From the NCBI GenBank assembly GCA_002376715.1, contig DFOK01000045.1, positions 1 to 22,354 of the forward strand: DNA of 22,354 nucleotides. Reading direction: 5' to 3'. Origin of the DNA: Bacteroidales bacterium UBA3543. Its GTDB lineage: Bacteria > Bacteroidota > Bacteroidia > Bacteroidales > UBA932. A model generated the notes under the pieces. It was not told the origin of the DNA. It saw only the letters and a program-made list of their open reading frames with translations, and searched no databases. A program made the translations under genes and the position numbers. This document shows positions 13,994-22,322 of the stretch, one piece after another (the first letter of the stretch is position 1; each line of letters opens with the position of its first letter).

Positions 13994-16594
13994 TTAAATT
14001 TTACTGATGCTCTCAGCAGTAATCCAGCCCTGGCGTCCGTCAGAGAGTTCAATTCTCGTCCATTCACCAAGTTCATCAAGCAAAGAGACCTTAGTGCCCT
14101 CATGAAGCACGAAAATGGGGTTTCCTGCCTCTCCAGGCGAACTTCTTACAGAAGCAACCGGTGACATGACTATTGCCGAATCCTCCTTGATCGCATCATT
14201 TTTCTCACTAATGGAGAACGCAAATGCTATGCCAGCAAATAGGAGACAAACACAGGCCAGCACAAACGAAGTTTTACGACTGCGAAGTGAAGAACCGAAA
14301 CGGAATCCAAGCATCATCATGGCCACCGCAAATGCCAGTACAACTGCAATCCAGGCCCATACATCTGCCGAGAAGAGATATTTTACCTTACGTACCCAGG
14401 TTACGAGTATCAAATCGGGCAATACATCTATCTTGTCGAGAGTAAATCTCTGTGCAATGGCCAGGTTGTTTGCCGCATCGGCATGTGAGGGATCCAGTTT
14501 GAGCGCTTTCTCGTAATAGAGGATTGCGTGAGAATTATCGCCGCTCTTGAAGTAGCTGTTGGCTATATTGTAATAGAGAGCCGGCGAAACCTTCTGCTCA
14601 CCTTCTATCATAAGGTAGAAGTTAAGCGCGTTGACATAGTCGCCTTCTGCATAGTAACCGGCTGCCATGTCCCAAAGATCATCTACACTTTCCTGGGCAG
14701 GAGCAGCACAAGGGGTAAATAACAGAAGCAGCGCAATGATTGGTGCTACAGAGCTCTTTGAACGTTTGGTCACACTTTTCAATTTAGACTCTATTTCTGA
14801 AAGTACACTCACAGCTTCGTCGTAGAGAGTCTCCATCTCCGCAGTTTTAGTATCAGGAGCATATCTTGCAAATTCACATCTGTCGAGGATGGATATGAAC
14901 CGGGTTATCAGTTGTTCGGGAAGACTCTTTTCTGCAAGGGATGAGGAGATTCTCTCTTTGGATAGGTCGGCCACCGGGATAATCAGTTTGTCGGAGACAT
15001 AACCGAGCATCGCCTTGTGGAGTTCCTCGTAATATGCTCCGCTGAGCCCCTGTTTGAGATAGGTGCCTGCCTGTTGCAGACGCGTACGTGCCATTTTTTT
15101 GGCTCTACGGTTGCGTGTACCTATCACGTCTCTACGAAGTGCAGCTCTTTTCTTAAGAATTGCACCTACTGTAAAAAATAGCAGTACGATAATCGCAATC
15201 AATCCGTAGAAATGTAACGATCCGGCAAAGAAACGCTCTTTATCTCTCAACAAAGGAGCACCGGTCGAGATATACCGGATATCTTCAGCCAGATTTTTGA
15301 CACTCTGTCGGGTGACACCCGGCATTACAACCCCTCCATGATCAATGCCACTGCCACGCCCTACCTTAACGGAAAGAGCACCGCTATTTAAAGTTTTGTA
15401 TCGTTTAGCTGAAAGGTCATAAAATGAATATTCAATCGGGGCAATCTCAAAATCACCGTGGCTACGTGGTATAAATGGATATTCAAAGGTCTTGCTGCCT
15501 GAAGTACCATCATATGAAACCTTTTCAGTAGTCTTAACGTCATAGAGTTCAAAATCGGAGGGAAACTCCACTTTTGGAGCTTCCAACATAGAAATATTAC
15601 CGGTTCCGCTTATTGTAACCGTTAGCGAAGCAGCCTCATGTGCAGTAAGACTATCTTTGCTCAATGATGTACTGATCTTGAAATCTCCGACTCCACCACC
15701 AAAAGAGGCCGGAGCAGTCGGCAAAGCATTTACCGTAACTGCAGTCTCGGGAGTGAAGAGGCGCTTTCTAACTGTCTGAAAATTGTCAAAAAAGTCATCG
15801 AAAATACTTCTTGGACCTGTGGTACCGGCACGTATTCTTACCACGCAGACTATCTCAGCAGACTCAATATTGATTTTGCCGGTCTGCTGGGGAATAAGCA
15901 TATATCTGCGAAGCAAAGCCGCATTGTAGATGGTGCCGTCTACATTTTCCCTGTTGAATTCTATATTCTGCGGCGTATCAATTTCTTTACTCCAGAAACC
16001 GTTGAAAGTTGGAAACTTAACATCTTCAAAACTGGCGATGTCCACCCTGGTATATAGTTTGAGTGTGGCAATTATAGGCTCTCCCTTTACGACATTGCGT
16101 TTGTTTAATGTCAATCTTAAGAAAATATCGTCGGACGAGGCACTTTGTACTTTTGAGTCGCTCCGGCTCTGCTGTGTATCAGCCTCCTGATTCCGGTTTT
16201 GGCTTTGTGTCTCCTGCTGGCTGCCGACCACCTCTATGGTGATACTGCGAGTACTATACTGCTGTTTGTCGATGGTAGCAGTTGCTGCCGGCATGGTAAA
16301 ACTCCCTACTCCCTTGGCTTGGAGCAAATAAGTCACAGTCTCTTTGTGAGTGGAAGTCCGTTTGCCGTTGATAATGCTCACACTACTGGAAGTGCCTTTT
16401 TGTGGCCCCCATACTACATTGAAATCGTCACTCCCTGGCCAGTCGAAGTCCGACATTTTGCCATCTGAAGTAAAGACTATTCTGAATGTCTCGTCCATCG
16501 CTACTACGCCCGGAGCCTCGACTGTAAGCCCCTGACCAAAAGCAACTTTGGCCGAAATAAGCAATAAAAAGAGGAATATCAGTGTTCGTTTCAT
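13994..16594 (-). CDS. BatD-BatE fusion protein (BatD domains, TPR, SH3)
   Basis: The product has 866 residues without a stop. BatD part: signal peptide (about 1-20), beta-sandwich oxygen-tolerance domains to about 410, a Gln/Ser-rich linker at 125-150, a membrane segment at 462-480 and a cytoplasmic helical tail to about 605. BatE part: a basic-hydrophobic segment (about 608-634, VAPIIALLLLFTPC then APAQ) that looks like a signal peptide, TPR helices (about 640-715), two membrane segments (about 745-765 and 778-796) and a bacterial SH3-like domain (about 805-866). In Bacteroides, batD and batE are normally separate genes. An in-frame GTG at codon 608 (14773-14771) could start a separate BatE. 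The role within the aerotolerance cluster is not established. It starts 19 nt after batC. Confidence 0.82.
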   Translation of the reverse strand: MKRTLIFLFLLLISAKVAFGQGLTVEAPGVVAMDETFRIVFTSDGKMSDFDWPGSDDFNVVWGPQKGTSSSVSIINGKRTSTHKETVTYLLQAKGVGSFTMPAATATIDKQQYSTRSITIEVVGSQQETQSQNRNQEADTQQSRSDSKVQSASSDDIFLRLTLNKRNVVKGEPIIATLKLYTRVDIASFEDVKFPTFNGFWSKEIDTPQNIEFNRENVDGTIYNAALLRRYMLIPQQTGKINIESAEIVCVVRIRAGTTGPRSIFDDFFDNFQTVRKRLFTPETAVTVNALPTAPASFGGGVGDFKISTSLSKDSLTAHEAASLTVTISGTGNISMLEAPKVEFPSDFELYDVKTTEKVSYDGTSGSKTFEYPFIPRSHGDFEIAPIEYSFYDLSAKRYKTLNSGALSVKVGRGSGIDHGGVVMPGVTRQSVKNLAEDIRYISTGAPLLRDKERFFAGSLHFYGLIAIIVLLFFTVGAILKKRAALRRDVIGTRNRRAKKMARTRLQQAGTYLKQGLSGAYYEELHKAMLGYVSDKLIIPVADLSKERISSSLAEKSLPEQLITRFISILDRCEFARYAPDTKTAEMETLYDEAVSVLSEIESKLKSVTKRSKSSVAPIIALLLLFTPCAAPAQESVDDLWDMAAGYYAEGDYVNALNFYLMIEGEQKVSPALYYNIANSYFKSGDNSHAILYYEKALKLDPSHADAANNLAIAQRFTLDKIDVLPDLILVTWVRKVKYLFSADVWAWIAVVLAFAVAMMMLGFRFGSSLRSRKTSFVLACVCLLFAGIAFAFSISEKNDAIKEDSAIVMSPVASVRSSPGEAGNPIFVLHEGTKVSLLDELGEWTRIELSDGRQGWITAESISKI

Positions 16595-16613
16595 ACTATC
16601 TCATCCGGTGTAA

Positions 16614-17411
16614 TCACCAGTTTTTTTCTTTCTGTTTGGATTTCAACAAGAGGGCCTTTTCCTTCTTTACCTTCTCCTGAGTCTCCTTTTCTTTCTCCTG
16701 TATAGCCTGAAGCATCTGCTGGGCAGCCTGAGGCGTTATTTTAGGAGGAGGAGTCTGCCCATCTCGCCGGTCCTGCTTGTCGTCATTATTGTCCTTGTTC
16801 TGATCTTTATTATTCTGATCCTGATTCTTGTCCTTGTCCTGATCCTTGTCCTGATCCTTGTTATCGTTCTGATTTTGGTCTTTATTCCGGTCCCGGTTCT
16901 GATCTTGATCCTGATTTTGATCCTGGTTTTGGTTCTGGTCCTGATTCTGGTCTTGATTCTGGTCTTGATTCTGCTGCTGATCCTGCAACATCTTTTGAGC
17001 GTAAGCAAGGTTAGACTTTGTCTCCATATCGTCGGGATTACGGCGCAGAGAGTTCTTGAAGGCCTCTATTGCTTCAGCATATTTTTTCTGACTGAGCAAC
17101 GAATTGCCCATATTGTGATAAATATCGGAACCATGCTTCTCCTTTCCAAGGGAATCGGCCACCGAAGAGTAATATTTATCAGCTTCGGTAAAATTTTCCA
17201 TACGGAAAAAAGTATTGCCGAGATTGTAACCGGCTGCATTGGAAAGTGAGTCGGTTACAAGCGCCTTCTTGTAGTTTATTTCAGCTTCCTGATACTTTTC
17301 CTTACGGAAATCTCTGTTGCCCCGGCGTACTTGTGAACGATCTGCCTGTGCAAAGGCCGTTAATACGGTCATAAAAAGCACAAATATTATTAAAACTATC
17401 CTTTTCATCAT
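16614..17411 (-). CDS. batC: BatC, secreted TPR protein with a Gln/Asn/Asp-rich repeat
   Basis: The product has 265 residues. A signal peptide ends near LTAFAQ (residue 22). TPR motifs (about 30-140) include AGYNLGNTFFRMENFTEADK and YHNMGNSLLSQKKYAEAIEA. A hydrophilic repeat at 144-214 is built of QDQN, DQDK and NKDQ units. The C-terminal part (about 225-265) is a Lys/Gln/Glu-rich helix. BatC is a periplasmic TPR partner in the Bacteroides aerotolerance cluster, thought to bind BatB, but its molecular role is unproven. The gene overlaps batB by 4 nt (ATGA), so translational coupling is likely. M1 and M2 are adjacent, and either could be used. Confidence 0.88.
   Translation of the reverse strand: MMKRIVLIIFVLFMTVLTAFAQADRSQVRRGNRDFRKEKYQEAEINYKKALVTDSLSNAAGYNLGNTFFRMENFTEADKYYSSVADSLGKEKHGSDIYHNMGNSLLSQKKYAEAIEAFKNSLRRNPDDMETKSNLAYAQKMLQDQQQNQDQNQDQNQDQNQNQDQNQDQDQNRDRNKDQNQNDNKDQDKDQDKDKNQDQNNKDQNKDNNDDKQDRRDGQTPPPKITPQAAQQMLQAIQEKEKETQEKVKKEKALLLKSKQKEKNW
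16770..16982 (-). repeat. Hexanucleotide-like coding repeat in batC
   Basis: About 210 bp encode residues 144-214 of BatC, mostly alternating CAG/CAA/AAT/AAC/GAT/GAC codons. On the plus strand this appears as imperfect CTGATT, CTGGTC and CTTGAT hexamers. The region also gives long open frames on the opposite strand and in another minus-strand frame, both artefacts of composition. Copy number is a plausible site of length variation in steps of two residues. Confidence 0.9.
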
Positions 17412-18421
17412 TTATCCTCCATTTTGAAGAGTTGTCTGCGACCTTTCTTCTCGGAAATCAGCATTTCAAGTATGAGGAAAAAAAGCGCAATGCCGAAAAA
17501 GTACATATACTGCTCATCAAAATCCTCAAATACCACAGACTGAAACTCCTGTTCGTCCATCTCCTTAATATGGTCAATAATGGGATTTAAGCCAAATTCG
17601 CTATTACCTGCACGCACGTAAAGACCATCTCCTATATCGGCTATCTTTCTGAGCGTATTTTCATCCAGACGGGTTACCACTATTTCCCCATCCCTATCTT
17701 TCAGCAGCCCTCCATTCATGGGAATAGGTTTACCCTCCGGCGACCCCACACCTATGCAGTAAATCCTGATACCACTCTCAGCCACGGTACGAGCCACATC
17801 CATCACATCTCCTTCGTGGTCTTCCCCATCGGAAATGACAATGATTGCGCGGCTATTCTCACTCTGGGTACTGAAGCTGCGGGCGGAGGTAGTTATGGCG
17901 TCAGCCAGTGCAGTGCCTTGTATCGGTACCGAACCTGTGGTGATGCTATTGAGAAATATCTTGGCCGATACATAATCTGTAGTAATAGGGAGCTGTACGA
18001 AGGATTGACCCGCAAAGAGAATAAGTCCGATGCGATCACCGCGTAGACGATCCACCAGTCGTTCTATTGCCAGCTTGGACCTTTCAAGACGGTTAGGAGA
18101 ATAATCTTCGGCAAGCATTGAGTTGGAGACGTCAAGTGCTACCATCACTTCCACCCCCTTGCTCTGTCTCTCCTTAAGACGGGCTCCGAGCTGGGGCCTT
18201 ACAAGGCCCAACACAAAAAAGAACCAGGCAATCGCCAGCAGGGTGATTTTAAGCCAACCCCTACCTCTGGAAACATCAGGCATCAGTTTAGAAACAAGTG
18301 CAGTATCACCGAGTTTGGCAATCCTCCTTTTCTTGATACGAAGTGAAACTCCGTAAAAAATGAACAGGAAGGGTATTATGAGTAAAAGGAGCAGATATTC
18401 TCCTTGTGCAAGGTGTATCAT
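17408..18421 (-). CDS. batB: BatB, membrane-anchored VWA-domain protein
   Basis: The product has 337 residues. Membrane segments at about 8-26 and 55-73 precede a von Willebrand A domain, and a third lies at about 304-323. The metal-ion-dependent adhesion site is complete: DVSNS (D97, S99, S101), T170 in QGTALADA and D198 in VISDGED. The VWA domain should face the periplasm, given two N-terminal helices. BatA and BatB are paralogous VWA proteins of the Bacteroides aerotolerance operon; this one is called BatB from gene order and the segment RAIIVISDGEDHEGD. It is separated from batA by one base and overlaps batC by 4 nt. The ligand is unknown. Confidence 0.9.
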   Translation of the reverse strand: MIHLAQGEYLLLLLIIPFLFIFYGVSLRIKKRRIAKLGDTALVSKLMPDVSRGRGWLKITLLAIAWFFFVLGLVRPQLGARLKERQSKGVEVMVALDVSNSMLAEDYSPNRLERSKLAIERLVDRLRGDRIGLILFAGQSFVQLPITTDYVSAKIFLNSITTGSVPIQGTALADAITTSARSFSTQSENSRAIIVISDGEDHEGDVMDVARTVAESGIRIYCIGVGSPEGKPIPMNGGLLKDRDGEIVVTRLDENTLRKIADIGDGLYVRAGNSEFGLNPIIDHIKEMDEQEFQSVVFEDFDEQYMYFFGIALFFLILEMLISEKKGRRQLFKMEDK

Positions 18422-18422
18422 T

Positions 18423-19409
18423 CTATGGTATCCTCCTTATTACAAATAATCTGAATAAAAGTTCCGCAAGAAGAGCCAAAAGTGCTATAGACGCATACTT
18501 CATGAAGAGTTCCGAATAGATCGGGAAACTATCTACCGTCGTTTTACTCTTCTCCATGGCGTTTATCTCACCGTAAATCTCGAGCAGTTTGGTATTGTCA
18601 GTGGCTCTAAAATATTTACCACCGGTCTGGACGGCTATCTCCTGAAGGAGCTTTTCGTCAATTTCCACCTCTATATCTTGCAGACGAACTCCCCAAGGGG
18701 TCATTACCGGGTAAGGTGCCGTACCCATAGCTCCCACTCCAATGGTATATACCCGGATATTATAAGTTTTGGCTATCTCCGCAGCCATCAGAGGAGCAAT
18801 TTCACCGCGGTTATTGACACCGTCAGTGAGCAGTATTACCACTTTGCTCTTGGCATCGGAGTCCTTGAGTCGCGCAACCGCCGTGGCAAGTCCGTTACCT
18901 ATGGCAGTACCATCCTCAATCAGTCCGGTTTCTATCTCCTTCATGAGATTGATCAGCGTCACACGGTCGGTGGTGAGAGGTGACTGGGTGAAACTTTCAC
19001 CGGCAAAAACCACTATTCCAATACGATCAGTTGGTCTTGAGGCCACAAACTCGATTGCAATATCCTTGGCGGCACCGATACGGTCCGGTTTGAAATCTCG
19101 GGCAAGCATCGAGGTGGAGATATCCATTGTAAGCACGATGTCCACACCTTCGGTATCCACAGTCTCAAAGGTTTCCGAAGTGCGTGGACGGGCAATAGCT
19201 ACGATTATGGCAGCGATTGCAATCATCCTAAGCAAAAAAGGTATGTGACGCAGCACTTTTTTAGGTGTACCTCCTTTTCCCTTCCACGGAGTGGAATTGG
19301 AGACAATCATTGATGGTGAAGAGCCCCTGTATTCCCTCCAAATGTAAAGGGCGATCAGCGGTATGAGTATCAACTCCAGCCAGAGCAAATATGGATATTC
19401 AAAAAACAT
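18423..19409 (-). CDS. batA: BatA, membrane-anchored VWA-domain protein
   Basis: The product has 328 residues. Hydrophobic helices at about 8-24 and 54-73 precede the VWA domain, and a third closes the protein (about 303-322). MIDAS residues are DISTS (D96, S98, S100), T168 in EDGTAIGNG and D196 in LLTDGVNN. It shares many segments with the neighbouring BatB, such as PDRIGAAK against PNRLERSK and GIVVFAGESFTQSPLTTD against GLILFAGQSFVQLPITTD, which indicates an old tandem duplication. It starts 3 nt after the end of the upstream membrane-protein gene and ends one base before batB. It probably forms a complex with BatB and the MoxR ATPase; the molecular task is unknown. Confidence 0.9.
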   Translation of the reverse strand: MFFEYPYLLWLELILIPLIALYIWREYRGSSPSMIVSNSTPWKGKGGTPKKVLRHIPFLLRMIAIAAIIVAIARPRTSETFETVDTEGVDIVLTMDISTSMLARDFKPDRIGAAKDIAIEFVASRPTDRIGIVVFAGESFTQSPLTTDRVTLINLMKEIETGLIEDGTAIGNGLATAVARLKDSDAKSKVVILLTDGVNNRGEIAPLMAAEIAKTYNIRVYTIGVGAMGTAPYPVMTPWGVRLQDIEVEIDEKLLQEIAVQTGGKYFRATDNTKLLEIYGEINAMEKSKTTVDSFPIYSELFMKYASIALLALLAELLFRLFVIRRIP

Positions 19410-19412
19410 GAA

Positions 19413-20369
19413 TTACTTCTCCTTTTCTTTTTCAATTTCCTGCAGGAAAGTTGCGTTTACAAATCTTACTGCAGTGGGAATAGCCTCCTCATTTTCCCCA
19501 ATGGAAGGGGTATGCTTGGCAAACTTCACAAAATCAGCCGTAGTAAAGAGTTCTCTGAGGCGTTCCAGCAGATTGGGATCAATCTCTTTGTCTTTCAGAC
19601 CCTCAAACATCTCATTTGAGGTCTGTTCCAAGGCTGCGATATGATATCTGTCGCTGATATATTTGCGCAAAGTGTCGGTCACCGCAGTATAAAATTGCTT
19701 ATGGCGGTTGTTCTGCCATAGTTTCTGACCACGTATCTTCTCAAGCGAGCGCAATGCAACGATATGCGGAGGATCTTTAACTATTGTACGACCAAAGATG
19801 GAACGCCCCTCCCTGGCTCTTATGACAAATAGCACTATAAGCAATACGAGAGCAACTGCAATCAACACAACGCCACCCCAAAGAAGGATTTCGGAGAAGG
19901 TCACCGGATACTTTATCTGTCCTTTGATATCGAAAGGAACGAAAGTGGCGGTATCTATCTGTATGGTATTGACATCGAGTATCGGTCCGTCATAGAAAAG
20001 GGTATCGACGGAACCGTCAGCCCTCTCTATATGTACAAGCACCGGCGGTAAGAAATAACTTCCGCTATCAAATGCCGTAAGTGTCATTCTCCCCTCCACT
20101 TCAAGTCTTCCTCGCCTGAAAGAAAGAGTATCTATGTGGAATCCCTTGATAGTCTCAACTCCGGGAGCAACAGGATCGTCTGGTCTTTCTATGTAATAAT
20201 CTTCTCCTTCGAGTATTCTGACGGGAATACGCCATTCAATCTGGTCACCTATCAATATCGAATCCCTGCTGAGCACCGATTTGTATTGCGGCTCACCGTC
20301 ATTCCGGGCGAATAGGGTAATCGCACAGAAAAATAGCGTCAATATGGCAAATAAATATCTTCTTTTCAT
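19413..20369 (-). CDS. Bat-operon membrane protein with a BatD-like cytoplasmic tail
   Basis: The product has 318 residues. A signal peptide (about 1-21) is followed by a beta-rich periplasmic domain (about 25-158), one membrane segment (about 161-183) and a helical cytoplasmic domain (about 195-318). The tail contains TLRKYISDRYHI, then LEQTSNEMFEGL and TTADFVKFAKHTPS. It resembles the BatD tail, which has YVSDKLIIPVADL, SKERISSSL and RCEFARYAPD. The layout is therefore that of a short BatD. Proteins of this kind are common between the DUF58 and batA genes in Bacteroidales; I know of no established symbol. It overlaps the DUF58 gene by one base (TGATG). Confidence 0.78.
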   Translation of the reverse strand: MKRRYLFAILTLFFCAITLFARNDGEPQYKSVLSRDSILIGDQIEWRIPVRILEGEDYYIERPDDPVAPGVETIKGFHIDTLSFRRGRLEVEGRMTLTAFDSGSYFLPPVLVHIERADGSVDTLFYDGPILDVNTIQIDTATFVPFDIKGQIKYPVTFSEILLWGGVVLIAVALVLLIVLFVIRAREGRSIFGRTIVKDPPHIVALRSLEKIRGQKLWQNNRHKQFYTAVTDTLRKYISDRYHIAALEQTSNEMFEGLKDKEIDPNLLERLRELFTTADFVKFAKHTPSIGENEEAIPTAVRFVNATFLQEIEKEKEK

Positions 20370-21250
20370 CAGGCTCTGTTTTTGAAAAACGAAATCAGTT
20401 CCTTTACATAGTTCTGGTTGGTGCTGATACTGACATTGTCCACCTTATACCTGCGCAACAGATGAATTGTATCTTCGTAAAGATCCCTGTTCCACTGCGC
20501 AAAACTACTGCGTACCTTGGAAGAAGAGGAATCGACCCACATCCCCTGGCCGGTCTCCGCATCACGAATCCTTATCAGACCAACGTCAGGGATTTCCCTT
20601 TCGCGGGGATCGTAAATATTGATTACCGAGAGATCGTGCCGTCCGGCCGCAATCTTAAGAGCCTCTTCATAACGCGGAGCTGCATTCTCATCAGTATCCA
20701 GCATATCGGAAAGCAGAAACGCAGTACAACGCTTTTTAAGGGCGTTTGTAAGATAGCGCAATGCCTCACCAATGTCGGTTCCTTTTTCCTGCGGCTTGAA
20801 TTCGAGAATCTCCCTGATAATCCTCAATAAGTGGGTACGCCCCTTCTTGGGAGGAATGAACTTTTCCACCTTACTGCTGAAAAAGAGAGCTCCCACCTTG
20901 TCGTTGTTGATTGATGCAGAAAAAGAGAGCACGGCAGCTACCTCAGCCATCAGATCCTTCTTGGACCTGACAACCGTACCGAATGCCCTTGAGCCGCTCA
21001 CATCTATCAGAAGCATCACGGTGAGCTCCCTCTCTTCTTCGAATACCTTTATGTAAGGAGTTCTGAGACGAGCGGTAACATTCCAGTCCATACTGCGCAC
21101 ATCGTCGCCGTATTGGTACTCTCGTACTTCACTGAAAGCCATACCGCGCCCCTTGAAGGCGGAGTGGTACTCACCTGCAAATATCTGATGAGACAAAGCG
21201 CGGGTCTTTATCTCGATCTTCCTTACTTTTTTCAACAAATCTGTTTCCAT
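20369..21250 (-). CDS. DUF58/VWA-like protein of the MoxR-Bat cluster
   Basis: The product has 293 residues from ATG 21250. Two in-frame TTG codons just upstream are unlikely starts. The DUF58 signature is clear: GMAFSEVREYQYGDD followed by VRSMDWNVTARLRTP and VKFEEERE-type residues at about 37-75. A VWA-like fold follows, with MIDAS residues DVSGS (D83, S85, S87) and a later LLSDMLD segment carrying the second acidic site. There is no membrane segment or signal peptide, so it should be cytosolic, next to MoxR. DUF58 proteins are typical MoxR partners and may receive its remodelling activity. moxR lies 13 nt upstream. Confidence 0.88.
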   Translation of the reverse strand: METDLLKKVRKIEIKTRALSHQIFAGEYHSAFKGRGMAFSEVREYQYGDDVRSMDWNVTARLRTPYIKVFEEERELTVMLLIDVSGSRAFGTVVRSKKDLMAEVAAVLSFSASINNDKVGALFFSSKVEKFIPPKKGRTHLLRIIREILEFKPQEKGTDIGEALRYLTNALKKRCTAFLLSDMLDTDENAAPRYEEALKIAAGRHDLSVINIYDPREREIPDVGLIRIRDAETGQGMWVDSSSSKVRSSFAQWNRDLYEDTIHLLRRYKVDNVSISTNQNYVKELISFFKNRA

Positions 21251-21263
21251 CAACAATTATCTA

Positions 21264-22256
21264 CTATGGAACTTCTACTGCATTTAGAATATCGGCAATA
21301 ATGGCCTCAGTAGTGACATTTTCGGCTTCAGCCTCATAGGTCAGACCTATTCTGTGTCTGAGTACCTCATAACAAACCGCCCTGACATCTTCCGGAATCA
21401 CATAGCCTCTGCGTTTGATAAAGGCATAGGCTTTGGCTGCCAATGAAAGCGATATGCTGGCACGGGGGGAGCCGCCGAAGGCAATCATATCCTTGAGTTT
21501 AGGCAGATTGTAATCTTCGGGATAACGAGTGGCGAAAACTATGTCAACTATATATTTTTCAATTTTTTCATCCATATATACATCCCTGACCACCTCGCGG
21601 GCACGTACAATGTCTTCGGGTTTGAGCACTGTGGAGGGTTTGGGAAAAGTCCCTGAGTTGTTCATGCGTATAATGAGCTTTTCTTCCTCCTTTTTGGGAT
21701 AACTCACCACTACTTTAAGCATGAACCGGTCAACTTGAGCCTCGGGCAGAGGATAGGTGCCCTCCTGCTCAATAGGGTTCTGCGTTGCCATCACGAGGAA
21801 GGGTTGCGGTAGCGGGAAACTGTCGTCACCGATGGTCACCTGGCGTTCCTGCATCGCCTCAAGCAACGCAGACTGCACTTTTGCTGGCGAACGGTTGATC
21901 TCATCCGCAAGCACGAAGTTGGCGAAGATGGGCCCCTTCTTAATCTGGAACTGTTCGCTCTTCTGGCTATAAATGAGTGTACCGATTACGTCTGCCGGCA
22001 AAAGGTCCGGGGTAAACTGTATTCTGCTGAATTTTGCATCCACAATGGATGCGAGAGTATTGATGGCCAAAGTCTTGGCAAGACCGGGCACGCCTTCCAG
22101 GAGAATATGACCATCGGCCAGAAGTCCGATCAGGAGGTTCTCCACCAGATGTTTCTGCCCAACAATGACTTTGTTCATCTCCATCGTAACAATATCGACG
22201 AAGGCACTTTCGCGTTCTATGCGGTCGTTGAGTTCTTTGATGTTTACGCTGTCCAT
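21264..22256 (-). CDS. MoxR-family AAA+ ATPase
   Basis: The product has 330 residues. Walker A is GVPGLAKT at 55-62, Walker B is VLADE at 115-119, and the sensor-1 region is LVMATQNPIEQEGTYPLPEAQ, a MoxR hallmark. DRF and GGSPRASISL segments complete the AAA+ core and lid. MoxR ATPases are thought to act as chaperones that mature or remodel VWA-domain partners. Here four such candidates follow in one unit: DUF58, BatA, BatB and indirectly the BatD-type proteins. It is the first gene of a minus-strand run ending at 13320. A -7 promoter element lies 45 nt upstream. Confidence 0.95.
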   Translation of the reverse strand: MDSVNIKELNDRIERESAFVDIVTMEMNKVIVGQKHLVENLLIGLLADGHILLEGVPGLAKTLAINTLASIVDAKFSRIQFTPDLLPADVIGTLIYSQKSEQFQIKKGPIFANFVLADEINRSPAKVQSALLEAMQERQVTIGDDSFPLPQPFLVMATQNPIEQEGTYPLPEAQVDRFMLKVVVSYPKKEEEKLIIRMNNSGTFPKPSTVLKPEDIVRAREVVRDVYMDEKIEKYIVDIVFATRYPEDYNLPKLKDMIAFGGSPRASISLSLAAKAYAFIKRRGYVIPEDVRAVCYEVLRHRIGLTYEAEAENVTTEAIIADILNAVEVP

Positions 22257-22278
22257 ATAGATAAATTGAATATTTTTG

Positions 22279-22286
22279 TACTTTTG
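22279..22286 (+). promoter_or_regulatory. Candidate -7 element for the plus-strand gene at 22323
   Basis: TACTTTTG matches TAnnTTTG on the plus strand. It lies 36 nt before the ATG at 22323, so a leader of about 30 nt would result. No TTTG is found about 19 nt upstream. In A/T-rich DNA such an eight-base match can occur by chance. Confidence 0.35.
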
Positions 22287-22300
22287 TAATTTATAATCTA

Positions 22301-22308
22301 CAAAATTA
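22301..22308 (-). promoter_or_regulatory. Candidate -7 element for the moxR-bat operon
   Basis: Read on the minus strand this is TAATTTTG, a match to TAnnTTTG. The leader to the moxR ATG would be about 35-40 nt. A TTTG -33 box at the usual distance is not visible. The position, alone in the divergent gap before an eight-gene unit, makes it the best available candidate. Confidence 0.45.
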
Positions 22309-22322
22309 ATATATTTTTTCCA

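Noticed and set aside
16770..16982. CRISPR-like or tandem array from repeated CTGATT/CTGGTC units
   Set aside because: Units are six bases, imperfect, with no spacers, and stay in the batC frame throughout.
16736..17008. Second minus-strand frame of 90 codons rich in Arg, Ile and Thr inside batC
   Set aside because: It is the +1 reading of the hexamer repeat, so its regular Arg-Ile-Arg-Thr pattern is a by-product of the Gln/Asp repeat.
16875..17249. Plus-strand frame with long Leu/Ile/Val runs resembling a membrane protein
   Set aside because: It is the antisense of the batC repeat and TPR region; CTG and ATT codons arise from CAG and AAT on the coding strand.
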